From NCBI GenBank assembly GCA_049426725.1, contig JBMSYN010000024.1:1-25334 (forward strand): 25,334 nt of DNA, given 5' to 3'. The position numbers and the translations under genes are program-made. The notes under the pieces are model-generated. The model did not search any database. It saw nothing but the letters and a program-made list of their open reading frames with translations, and had not been told where the DNA came from. The stretch is from UBA961 sp049426725. GTDB taxonomy: Bacteria > Bacteroidota > Ignavibacteria > Kapaibacteriales > UBA961. Below are positions 16,006 to 24,266 of the stretch, piece by piece. The stretch's first letter is position 1. Each line of letters starts with the position of its first letter.

Positions 16006-17624
16006 GAATAATTGCAGAAGAAATGCCAGCAACCCCTGAAATTATAATTCAATCAAAAGGTAGTTTCCATTACTCAAGTTCTGAGGGTTCAATGCCGCGT
16101 AAAGATGCTGCCTATTATCGTGCTTTTCATGCTTTGAAGAATGGCGATGTTCAAACAGAAGAGGATTTGCGAGCCCTTATTTACCCTAATGGAACAAGTG
16201 ATGCAAATTATCGTTCATTCAAATCTCGTTTGAAAAAGAGACTTGTGAATTCATTGATGCTGATATCCATTGATGCGGATGAAGTTTCAAATACGGATGC
16301 GGCTGAAGGGGAAGCAATGTATTATGTATATACTGCATATATCTCAGGAATATTAGGCGGTAGTGATTTTACAAAAGAGTTGCATGATAAAGCGATTTCG
16401 ATAGCTCGCAAATATGAGTTTTATCATATAGAATTACGACTTCTTGAGGAGCAGTGGTCTCGATCAATGGCTTATTCAACAATAAAGAAATTGAATAAGG
16501 ATTTGGCATCAATATCTTTGGTTCATGAAAAACTACAATTACATGTTGAAGTACTGAAGATAAAGCATGAATTCGTAAAAATGACCAGAAGTCGTATGAT
16601 TGTTGAAAAAACGCAAATGAAAGCTCATAAAGTAGGTATTGATGCATTAAAAAAAATATTGGAAGTACATGAGATCAATTCGGCAGTCAATACGTATTAT
16701 TCATATTTGTTTAGTGTTTGTTTACTGCAACATGATTATCGTGCATTACTGATTTATTGCCAAGAGCTTGGCGACTATCTTCAAAGAAAATCACACTTTG
16801 ATAGTCCGAATAGACAGATGTATTTGGCAACTTATCGTATGTTAGCACATTTCCGACTTGGGGAATATGAACGATCAAAAGAGGTATTTGAAGCTGCAAT
16901 ACAAAAACTTCCATCTTCTAGGATTCGGATCCATATCCAGAGGCGAATGCTAAGTTTTCAACATGCTATATATGCCTTGGATACTGAATATGCATTTGAT
17001 CTCTACTCTTTTCTTTCACAAAAAAGAAATGTGCAATTAATGCATATAACTAATAAATCCGACTTCATTTTTCTGAAAGCATATTTATGGCTTTCCTATT
17101 TTCTTGGTCTAGCTCAGGATTCTAACTATCCATCAGGTATTGAAAGAGAAGATGTACAAGCATTCATTTCCAAAAGACCCAATATATCCACAATTCGAAA
17201 TGATATTCCGGAATATGAGCAAGATAAAAGTGGGGGATTATCACTATTGCGAATGTTAGACTCCACTTTGCTGATTCTCACAGCAAGAGAAGAGATCATT
17301 TCAAAAAAAAGAAGCGCCGAAGATCCATTGTCCAATGAACAAGACTTCCACCATACAATAGACAGGAACATTCGTTATATCAAAAAGCATATTCCAAAAG
17401 ATCAAAAACGCGTATTTGCTTTTGCAGAGATCATTCACATCATCTCAAAGAATCTCTATGCAAATGGCACTGAATTGCGAAAGAAAGTAGAAAAACACAG
17501 AAAGAAATTACCTTCCACATTTGTTTGTGATGACATTGAACTTTTGCCATTCGACAAATTGGCTGATCATTTGCTTATTTGGTGGGATAAGATTGGGGTT
17601 AAGTCAATAAAATCTAATTCTTGA
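15981..17624 (+). CDS. 547-residue helical protein, possible cassette regulator
   Basis: A protein I cannot assign. It has no signal peptide or membrane segment, so it is cytoplasmic. It is almost wholly helical and rich in Lys, Arg, Tyr and Leu. Residues 40-95 (DAAYYRAFHALKNG, then DANYRSFKSRLKKRLVNSL) are basic and could be a DNA-binding or sigma-contact region. The middle (about 120-400) has helix pairs such as YRMLAHFRLGEYERSKEVFEA that look like TPR repeats. The position, divergent from the microprotein-Cys-propeller run across shared palindromes, suggests a regulator of the cassette; this is inference. ATG at 15981 is chosen over an upstream in-frame TTG; neither has a good ribosome site. 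A truncated duplicate starts at 21448. Confidence 0.7.
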   Translation: MKLLQKISRIIAEEMPATPEIIIQSKGSFHYSSSEGSMPRKDAAYYRAFHALKNGDVQTEEDLRALIYPNGTSDANYRSFKSRLKKRLVNSLMLISIDADEVSNTDAAEGEAMYYVYTAYISGILGGSDFTKELHDKAISIARKYEFYHIELRLLEEQWSRSMAYSTIKKLNKDLASISLVHEKLQLHVEVLKIKHEFVKMTRSRMIVEKTQMKAHKVGIDALKKILEVHEINSAVNTYYSYLFSVCLLQHDYRALLIYCQELGDYLQRKSHFDSPNRQMYLATYRMLAHFRLGEYERSKEVFEAAIQKLPSSRIRIHIQRRMLSFQHAIYALDTEYAFDLYSFLSQKRNVQLMHITNKSDFIFLKAYLWLSYFLGLAQDSNYPSGIEREDVQAFISKRPNISTIRNDIPEYEQDKSGGLSLLRMLDSTLLILTAREEIISKKRSAEDPLSNEQDFHHTIDRNIRYIKKHIPKDQKRVFAFAEIIHIISKNLYANGTELRKKVEKHRKKLPSTFVCDDIELLPFDKLADHLLIWWDKIGVKSIKSNS

Positions 17625-17708
17625 TTCATCACTTAGAAATGTCCATCCTATTCGGAATATCTATTATTTTTTTAACAACTCAGCAGAAATTTTCATAAAC
17701 CAGTTCAT

Positions 17709-17740
17709 AAAAAAAGGCATGCCACATAGTAGCATGCCTT
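17709..17740 (-). terminator. Terminator of cassette copy 3 propeller gene
   Basis: On the minus strand AAGGCATGC and GCATGCCTT form a perfect 9-bp stem with a 9-nt loop, followed by T residues. It lies about 20 bp after the stop codon and between two convergent genes. Confidence 0.92.
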
Positions 17741-17758
17741 GGAAATGATTGCTATCAT

Positions 17759-20074
17759 TTATCTCGCAATAATCAGCCTTTGAGTTGAAGTATGATTTCC
17801 GCCTTTGCAGACCACATAATAGACACCATCGGGGAGATTGCCTGCATCAAATACCAAAGAAGATCTATAATTCTGAGCATGTGCATGAAGGTCTTTTGTT
17901 AAATCGCGTACTTCTTCACCAATAGCATTATACACTTTCAAAGTGAGCGATTGTGCGGACAAAGTAAAGAGCCAATCCACTGCAATTGTTGTACTTTTTG
18001 AGAATGGATTAGGATATGGTGGATTTGTATACAAATCGCTTGTGGTTTCTTGGATATTGGTTGCAAAATCTATTGGATCTGAAATTATTACAATTCCTCC
18101 TGGAGTAGTACTCAATAAAACCCTTTTCCCTATAGAGATAAATGAGGCAGGTCTATGTTGGTTTAAGATAGTACTAAACATACCTTTCAATTTATCAGTA
18201 ATAATATCCGCTCCATCTAAAAAATTAATGCCACTATCCTTAGAATACCGAACATCGTATCCATTATTTGCATGTAACAAAAGATTTTGTATCCAAAGTG
18301 ATCTTCCCTGATTTGATACCCACGAGTTCACAGGTCCAATAGTTTGCAGGATGGCAGTGTCTGCATTAGGCGATATTGATAAAAAGTATATTTCCTTTTC
18401 TCCGAAGATGGAAAAGTGATTATTATCTTTTGCCGCAACTCTTCCTTTAGGAATATTTGAAAGCAAGAGGCGCCATTCACGAGCCTTATTAAGAGAAATT
18501 AAGTCAATTGTCTTGTCAAGTTTATTTGTGGCAAATCCAAAGTAATAAGAACTATCCGAACTGAAAGATTGAATGATTATTTTTTCGTACATAGAAGGAT
18601 ATTCTATGGAGTCCCAACTAAAACCAGCATCAGTTGTTATGAAAGTTGAAACCCCGGAGAATGTATTAACTAGACCATTAAATGTATCCCGCCAATAACC
18701 TTTATTAAAATAGTCTTTCGTTGGAGGTTTTGTAGATCGCCAAGAAATTCCTCCATCAGAAGTAATGTGAATGTGTGACTCTACTCTTGAACCTGCTTGC
18801 ATTGAATCTGCATATATAATTGCATCTTTTTCATTCAGTTTTTGCGCATGAAGATATTTATACCGAAGTGAACTATCCTTCTTTTTCCAAGTCTTTATTA
18901 TCTTTCCAAATGTATCATATTCCCTTAAATATAGAATACGATTTGAATCGATAGCTTCGAAATAGGTTTCATCACTTGCTTGTGCATAAAATAAAGCTGG
19001 TATATAAAAATCGGTTCTAGCGCCAACTTTTTCTACTCTTTCATATGAAAAGGGTAGGGAATCTTTTATAATTCGTAATGTGGAGATCCTGTCATTAGCA
19101 CCGGCTACAATGCCGTTTAATGAATTAGAAAAAAAACGAATGTCTGCGATTTGCAGCAAATCTGCATCAAAGTCAGGATTGACATTATATCCTCGTTTCC
19201 ATGTTTTTCCTTTATCCCATGTAAAGAAAATATTTGCCGTCGGAGTATTACGAAGATCATAATCAACAATTACACCAATTCCCTCATCGGTGAAAGAGAG
19301 TGATGAAACATTAAATCGTCTATTCTTTTTAGTTGAATCTGTGACTATAGGATTCCAGTTTTTGCCATTATCATCGGTTCTTGCAATGAATGATGTATCA
19401 CCAGCAATCACCCATGTTGAATCACCAACAAATGACAGACGCAAAATATTTACAGAATCTGGTGCCTGACTCAGTGTTGAAATCCAAGATAGTCCAAGAT
19501 CTTTGCTTTCAATAATTTTCCCTTTTTGACCAACTGCAAGAATTCTTGCATCATTTCCAATCCCAATTTCATTAATAGAAAGAGAATCACTATGAACGGA
19601 AGTCCAATTTACTCCAGCATCTGTACTTCTGAAAATATTTCCATCTAATGTAGTTGCCAATATAATAGAGTCTTTGATATGTCTTATGCATAAAATAGGA
19701 ATACCTTGTTTCAAGACATATGATTGCCATGTATTACCATGATCCGTGCTTCTATGTATTGTACCCTCATCATTTGAAACAAGTAAATTATTTCCTAGAT
19801 AATATGTTGCAGATGTTAGATTTGCAAAGCCTACAATTGAACCTGAGTTCCATGAAAAACCGGAATCTGTACTTGTATAGTAGGAATTTGCGCGACCAAC
19901 TGTAATGGCATGTTTTCCATCATTAGAAAGTGCAACTCTAGACTGTTTTCTAAACCCAGGTGGCAAGAATTGTATGTTCCAAATCAATTGACTCAAAACG
20001 GGAGAATGATTTATAAATAACATAAAAAATGTTACTAAAAATGTACTCAACGATTTTGAACGTAATAGCTTCAT
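17759..20074 (-). CDS. Large secreted Asp-box propeller protein with T9SS sorting domain (cassette copy 3)
   Basis: A 771-residue exported paralogue of the copy 2 protein. The signal peptide MKLLRSKSLSTFLVTFFMLF runs to about residue 29. Nine Asp-box-like motifs include STDSGFSW, STDHGNTW, STDAGVNW, SKDLGLSW, TDDNGKNW, TWDKGKTW, TSDGGISW and TTDAGFSW, pointing to a beta-propeller. The T9SS sorting domain is at about 685-771. Unlike its upstream neighbours the frame is fully intact, and it has a good AGGATGAT ribosome site and its own terminator. It may therefore still be made, from read-through or a separate promoter. Ligand and function unknown. Confidence 0.85.
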   Translation of the reverse strand: MKLLRSKSLSTFLVTFFMLFINHSPVLSQLIWNIQFLPPGFRKQSRVALSNDGKHAITVGRANSYYTSTDSGFSWNSGSIVGFANLTSATYYLGNNLLVSNDEGTIHRSTDHGNTWQSYVLKQGIPILCIRHIKDSIILATTLDGNIFRSTDAGVNWTSVHSDSLSINEIGIGNDARILAVGQKGKIIESKDLGLSWISTLSQAPDSVNILRLSFVGDSTWVIAGDTSFIARTDDNGKNWNPIVTDSTKKNRRFNVSSLSFTDEGIGVIVDYDLRNTPTANIFFTWDKGKTWKRGYNVNPDFDADLLQIADIRFFSNSLNGIVAGANDRISTLRIIKDSLPFSYERVEKVGARTDFYIPALFYAQASDETYFEAIDSNRILYLREYDTFGKIIKTWKKKDSSLRYKYLHAQKLNEKDAIIYADSMQAGSRVESHIHITSDGGISWRSTKPPTKDYFNKGYWRDTFNGLVNTFSGVSTFITTDAGFSWDSIEYPSMYEKIIIQSFSSDSSYYFGFATNKLDKTIDLISLNKAREWRLLLSNIPKGRVAAKDNNHFSIFGEKEIYFLSISPNADTAILQTIGPVNSWVSNQGRSLWIQNLLLHANNGYDVRYSKDSGINFLDGADIITDKLKGMFSTILNQHRPASFISIGKRVLLSTTPGGIVIISDPIDFATNIQETTSDLYTNPPYPNPFSKSTTIAVDWLFTLSAQSLTLKVYNAIGEEVRDLTKDLHAHAQNYRSSLVFDAGNLPDGVYYVVCKGGNHTSTQRLIIAR
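17844..18070. repeat. 227-bp identical repeat, copy B (sorting-domain DNA)
   Basis: Exact partner of 12319-12545, in the same orientation, 5525 bp away. Confidence 0.95.
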
Positions 20075-20119
20075 AATATCATCCTAATCAATTTTAGATG
20101 TACCAATTTTAACAACATT

Positions 20120-20818
20120 CTAGTTTCCACCACTAGAGGAATTGCCACATACTACTTCGCAACCGAGTGAATGTGGCTGTGTTTCTTGAGGAATACAGGT
20201 CCCTTGAACTCCCCCAGGCAGTGAAGTTATAACGCGCTCTTGACCAATTAAGCAAACTTGGTAGTGATCTAAACAGCAAATATCACCTAAGCAAGGATAA
20301 AGTCGATATGCTTGATTTGGTTGTGTTACAGAACCCCAATTAATATTCAATCTTTGCCAACAAGCACCTTTAATTACTCGCCAGTTGGATTCACATTCTC
20401 CATCGTTTATAGGTGGAAAGCCCATCGGATTTTGTTTTAACATTTGTAAAGTAACATCTGCCATAATTTGTGCAGCCCCGGTTGTAGAAAAATAACTATT
20501 ACAAATTGGGTCATTTGAATTAGCAGCAGTAATACGAGCAATATACAAATCATGCCACATATTACATGCAAAACGTGTTGTATATTGGACATATACTTGG
20601 CATCCATTTGGAAGTGTAATTAATACATCAGGAAGCCACTGTTGAACTGGTGGAAACGGTGTTTCGGGTCAGTCAGGATTGCATGCCGTTTCAACACCTT
20701 GAGGCGCAAATACGTCAATAATAATGTCTGAATTATTAATTGTATTTGCACTAATACAAATCGAAAAAGTGCTAAATAATCCTATAAAGAATATGTAATA
20801 TTTGTTGGACTTTAACAT
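20120..20818 (-). pseudogene. Cys-rich secreted protein gene with in-frame UGA (cassette copy 3)
   Basis: Full-length frame of 233 codons from ATG at 20818 (GGAG ribosome site 7 nt before) to TAG, interrupted only by TGA at codon 50 (20669-20671). Signal peptide and all motifs of the family remain: CNPD before the stop, then PETPFPP, FACNMWHDLYIA, CESNWRVIKGACWQRL, YPCLGDICCLDHYQVC and LGCEVVCG. The TGA falls exactly where copies 1 and 2 have the second Cys of the PDC motif (TGC to TGA). It is most simply a nonsense mutation in a decaying duplicate. Sequencing error or selenocysteine are less likely alternatives. Translation could restart at the ATG at 20560, but that product has no signal peptide. 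Confidence 0.75.
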
Positions 20819-20849
20819 AGGTCTTCTCCAAAATAATTGTAAAATAAAT

Positions 20850-21068
20850 TTATCGGAATCCTGTTTCTAAATCAGTCAGGTTACTATTAGGTTGAACGGC
20901 TTGATTGTTTTGCCACTGTTCAAAATCATGTTGCAAGTCTGGATCATTTTGAACCTGTTGAATTGCGCTAGCATTAGTTTCCAGTAATGTCGAAATCTCT
21001 TCTTGTGTGTATGAACCGCCGCTTTGAATAATCCATAGTCAAATAAGGATATTAATGATTAAAGTCAT
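20850..21068 (-). pseudogene. Microprotein gene with in-frame UGA (cassette copy 3)
   Basis: A 72-codon equivalent of the copy 2 microprotein with a ribosome site of the AAGGAAGA type. Codon 10 is TGA (21039-21041) where copy 2 has TGG (Trp). The rest of the frame is open and the centre is identical in DNA to copy 2; the last 14 codons differ (PNSNLTDLETGFR). It lies 31 bp before the Cys-rich pseudogene. Confidence 0.7.
20932..21034. repeat. 103-bp identical repeat, copy B (microprotein core)
   Basis: Exact partner of 15464-15566, 5468 bp away in the same orientation. Confidence 0.9.
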
Positions 21069-21447
21069 GATTCTTCCTTTGTGATGTAATGAATAAATAC
21101 TCCAAAGTGCTTACTGTATCAAGTGAAGCTGATGCAGTAGCATGAATGAGAGTCAAATAGTATTTGCCAACTCTCTTTGGAATAATACTCGGTTACTTCA
21201 GTGCTGAAGGATTCCTTTTTTGTGTACTCAGATATGAAACATATCTATCACTAACATAAGATGTAAAATGATAGAGTGGATATTCACTTGATCATAAATA
21301 GTTGCATTGAAAATACAGCCTAGTATTTAGTACTGATTTGCTTTAACTCAACACTAGAAAAAAAGAAAAATTGTGTAACCTCATGTAAAATATGGTAGAT
21401 ACATACTGCCGAGCATTCTTGAATTCTTGCTTTATATTGATAGTACA
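21069..21447. promoter_or_regulatory. Divergent regulatory region of cassette copy 3
   Basis: Gene-free 379 bp, homologous to 15601-15980. It keeps GAGAGT/ACTCTC near 21148-21174, CTTCAGTGCTGAAG (21196-21209, one pair changed from the copy 2 palindrome) and AGATATG-AAA-CATATCT (21230-21246). Both arms of the last palindrome are preserved while its centre changes, which suggests selection on the arms. Confidence 0.5.
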
Positions 21448-21472
21448 ATGAAATTATTGCAAAAAATAAGTC
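21388..21472. repeat. 85-bp identical repeat, copy B (start of helical protein gene)
   Basis: Exact partner of 15921-16005, 5467 bp away in the same orientation. Confidence 0.9.
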
Positions 21473-21636
21473 AAATAATTGCAGAAGAAATGCCAGCAAC
21501 CCCTGAAATTATAATTCAATCAAAAGGAAGGTTCCATTACTCAAGTTCTGACGGTCCTATGCCGAGCAAAGATGCTGCCTATTATCGTGCATTTTATGCA
21601 TTGCGGAACTCCAATAGGAGGAAGAATCAAAAATGA
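21448..21636 (+). pseudogene. Truncated copy of the 547-residue helical protein gene
   Basis: The first about 52 codons (MKLLQKISQIIAEEMPATPE onward) are nearly identical to the gene at 15981. Homology ends at about 21602, where the sequence changes to serine recombinase DNA in another frame. The remaining codons (SNRRKNQK, then TGA at 21634-21636) are out-of-frame recombinase. About 90 percent of the gene has been lost. Confidence 0.85.
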
Positions 21637-22423
21637 AGATAAAGTGCAACAGTACTATTGCCCATTGTCTGAAAGGAAGTTCAATAAAAATGTAGATGAC
21701 GGCAAAGTTTGTACCATGAAGAGATGCATGAATATACCAGCAACAGACAAGTTACTATGGGAGCGCATTTTTGAGGTATTAAGTAATACTGTGGAGTTGA
21801 AGGATAAGTTATTTGATAAATCAAGAACAGATGGATATTTGGGGGCTGATGAATTGGAACAATGTAAAAGGGATAGGGAATTGAAGATGTCTGAACTAAC
21901 AAGGAAATTGGCTGACCTTGAGAATAGAATGGTCAAGGTAGAAACCGAGTATTTACTTGGCAGTTACCCCTCTGTAGAAGTCTATAAGTCCATTAAACAC
22001 GAGCTAAATAAGAAATATAATAGGACAAAAGTTGAAATGGAGGACTTAAGGAATTCCCTTACCACACTTGATGATACAAATATGTGGATTCAATGGATAG
22101 ACAGATTCGGGAAAGAAATGGGCCGCAGTATGCATATACCTGAATCTTCCAAGTATGAGATCTTGCGAGGGGTCCTGAGGAGCATCAATGTATCCTATGA
22201 TCCTGAAAAACAGGTTCATATGTTCACAATTAACTTCAATATCCCAATTATCATGGAGGAGAATTGCAGTAAAAACAGCCTCAGACAGAAGACTAAAACA
22301 ATGTCCAAGTCAGCTGATTCTACCATAAAACCAAAATCAACCCTAACATACTACTCCACGGTTACTGATTTTGCCAGATTGCGTGGTTTATCAACATCGC
22401 AACCGCGCAAGACTGCAATGTGA
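21602..22423 (+). pseudogene. Serine recombinase C-terminal fragment
   Basis: The open frame from about 21602 begins with CGTPIGGRIKNEDKVQQYYC and continues with KVCTMKRC, a zinc-ribbon pattern of large serine recombinases. A long coiled coil follows (about 21830-22070, CKRDRELKMSELTRKLADLE region), then a C-terminal part with a beta segment (HMFTINFNIPII). The N-terminal catalytic resolvase domain with its serine is absent, so the protein is inactive. The last 73 bp lie antisense on the 3' end of glmS, adding YYSTVTDFARLRGLSTSQ to the frame. This position suggests the recombinase of an element integrated at the glmS end. The first true recombinase base is uncertain by about 10 bp. Confidence 0.75.
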
Positions 22424-24183
22424 TATGCGAGTAATTGCAGGGGAATTACCGCCAAAGCAGGGGTGAGCATGGGAAGTGTATCGGGAATATAAATCACATG
22501 ATTTGCCACTGATTCAATCTGCGTATCGCCTTCGGTTGCAATGGCAATCACTTTGCCTTTGCGCGCGCGCACTTCTTGAATATTGGAAATCACTTTATCA
22601 TAAATGTCATCTTTAGTTGCGATGAATACCACGGGCATATTTTCATCGACAAGTGCAATTGGACCATGCTTCATTTCTGCTGCAGGATATCCTTCGGCAT
22701 GGATATAAGAAATCTCTTTCAATTTCAATGCGCCTTCAAGAGCAACAGGGAAATTATACCCACGACCCAAATACAAGAAATTTCTCGCATCTTGATATTC
22801 TTGCGCAATTTCCTGAATGGTATTTTCCTGCTTTAAAATATCTTCAATTTTGGAAGGTATGGAGTCGAGCGCTTCTGCAATTCTTTTACCTTCTATGGAA
22901 GACACTTTATTCATGCGTCCAAGATGCAAAGCAAGAAGTGATAGCACAGCTAATTGTGAAGTAAATGCTTTTGTGGAGGCAACGCCGATTTCAGGTCCTG
23001 CATGAGAATAAACACCCGCCTGTGTTTCACGCGCGATAGAACTTCCCACCACATTTACGATACCGAGAACAGTTGCGCCTTTGAGTCTTGCTTCTTTGAG
23101 TGCCGCCAAAGTATCGGCGGTTTCACCGCTTTGAGAAATCGCAATGATCACATCATCCGGATAAATGATTGGTGTGCGATATCGAAACTCTGAGGCATAT
23201 TCCACTTCAACGGGAATTTGTGCAAGGCGTTCAATCATGTATTCGCCAACGAGTCCGGCATGCCAGGAAGTGCCACAAGCAAGAATGATGATGCGTCGAG
23301 CATTGCGCAATTCTTTGGCAACGGGATTCAAACCACCAAGTTTCACATTGCCTTCTTCGGTGAGTAATCGCCCGCGAAGTGCATCACGAAATGTGGAAGG
23401 TTGCTCATAGATTTCCTTCAACATGAAGTGATTATATCCACCTTTTTCTATCGCATCCAAATCAAATTCAATTTGTTCGATTTGTTCATTGGTGATTACA
23501 TTATCTATTGTTTTTGTGGTCACGCCATGACGAGTAATCACCGCCATTTCATTATCGGCAAGATAAATCACTTGTCTTGTATGCTGAATGATCGCCGATG
23601 CATCGGAAGCCACGATGAATTCTCCATCGCCGATTCCAACAACGATTGGACTACCCCTGCGAGCTGCAATCATGGTATTGGGATCATCAGAGCACATGAC
23701 GCAAATACCGAAAGTACCTTCCACTTCATTGAGCGCAAGACGCACGGAAGTTTCAAGGTCATTGCCATTGGAATAGAGAGAGCCGATGAACACAGCGAGC
23801 ACTTCGGAATCTGTTTCCGAAGTGAATGAATATCCATCTTTGATGAGTTTTTTTCGGAGGGCGGTATAATTTTCAATTATGCCATTATGCACGAGCGCAA
23901 TTTTGCCTGTGCTATCTGTATGTGGATGTGCATTCACATCATTCGGTTCGCCATGCGTTGCCCAGCGGGTATGACCAATTCCGATATTGCTCAGCATCGA
24001 GCTTAGGTTCAATATTTTTTCTAAGTCTTTCACCTTACCCGCTTTTTTCTGAATCAAGAGATGTCCTGATTCATTCGTCACGATGCCGGCGGAATCATAT
24101 CCACGATATTCAAGGAGTTTTAATCCATTGATGATGATGTCTGAAGCCTTTTGATGACCGATATATCCAACGATTCCGCACAT
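22351..24183 (-). CDS. glmS: Glutamine-fructose-6-phosphate aminotransferase (isomerizing)
   Basis: Makes glucosamine-6-phosphate from fructose-6-phosphate and glutamine, the first step to UDP-GlcNAc for peptidoglycan and lipopolysaccharide. The 610-residue product is full length. The N-terminal class II glutaminase domain starts MCGIVGYIG with Cys2 as nucleophile, followed by GHTRWATHGEPNDVNAHPH and the SETDSEVL loop. Two SIS sugar-isomerase domains follow (ILACGTSWHAGLVGEYMIE, AISQSGETADTLAAL, YLGRGYNFPVALEGALKLKE, AEGYPAAEMKHGPIAL), with the canonical end DVDKPRNLAKSVTVE. The ribosome site is AGGAC, 10 nt before the ATG. No glmS ribozyme pattern was noticed. The gene end abuts a recombinase remnant. 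Confidence 0.97.
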   Translation of the reverse strand: MCGIVGYIGHQKASDIIINGLKLLEYRGYDSAGIVTNESGHLLIQKKAGKVKDLEKILNLSSMLSNIGIGHTRWATHGEPNDVNAHPHTDSTGKIALVHNGIIENYTALRKKLIKDGYSFTSETDSEVLAVFIGSLYSNGNDLETSVRLALNEVEGTFGICVMCSDDPNTMIAARRGSPIVVGIGDGEFIVASDASAIIQHTRQVIYLADNEMAVITRHGVTTKTIDNVITNEQIEQIEFDLDAIEKGGYNHFMLKEIYEQPSTFRDALRGRLLTEEGNVKLGGLNPVAKELRNARRIIILACGTSWHAGLVGEYMIERLAQIPVEVEYASEFRYRTPIIYPDDVIIAISQSGETADTLAALKEARLKGATVLGIVNVVGSSIARETQAGVYSHAGPEIGVASTKAFTSQLAVLSLLALHLGRMNKVSSIEGKRIAEALDSIPSKIEDILKQENTIQEIAQEYQDARNFLYLGRGYNFPVALEGALKLKEISYIHAEGYPAAEMKHGPIALVDENMPVVFIATKDDIYDKVISNIQEVRARKGKVIAIATEGDTQIESVANHVIYIPDTLPMLTPALAVIPLQLLAYHIAVLRGCDVDKPRNLAKSVTVE

Positions 24184-24266
24184 AGAGAGAAGTCCTTACT
24201 TGAAAATTCCCATATCAAAGGATGAGGAATGAGTGATTATGCAATGTGTCAAGTCCGTATATTTGA

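Noticed and set aside
12319..18070. Insertion sequence or CRISPR as the source of the repeats
   Set aside because: The repeats are coding DNA of paralogous genes 5.5 kb apart, without terminal inverted repeats, transposase or regular spacers.
20669..20671. Selenocysteine at the UGA of the copy 3 Cys-rich gene
   Set aside because: The neighbouring microprotein has a UGA at a Trp position and the nearby regulator is truncated, so decay of the whole copy is simpler. No SECIS element could be shown.
20669..21041. Alternative genetic code with UGA as a sense codon
   Set aside because: Intact housekeeping genes here (pgk, rhomboid, rplS, desaturase) end at UGA with normal family C-termini.
21655..21936. 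Minus-strand open frame opposite the recombinase fragment
   Set aside because: The plus strand encodes a recognisable zinc-ribbon and coiled-coil recombinase part; the minus frame has no ribosome site or family pattern and is a shadow.
22351..22423. Peptide YYSTVTDFARLRGLSTSQ as a real protein domain
   Set aside because: It is the antisense reading of the glmS end, whose own frame (DVDKPRNLAKSVTVE) is the conserved one.
22351..24266. glmS ribozyme or riboswitch upstream of glmS
   Set aside because: The leader to the divergent desaturase is only 83 bp and no ribozyme-like pairing was recognised; such ribozymes are mainly known from Firmicutes.
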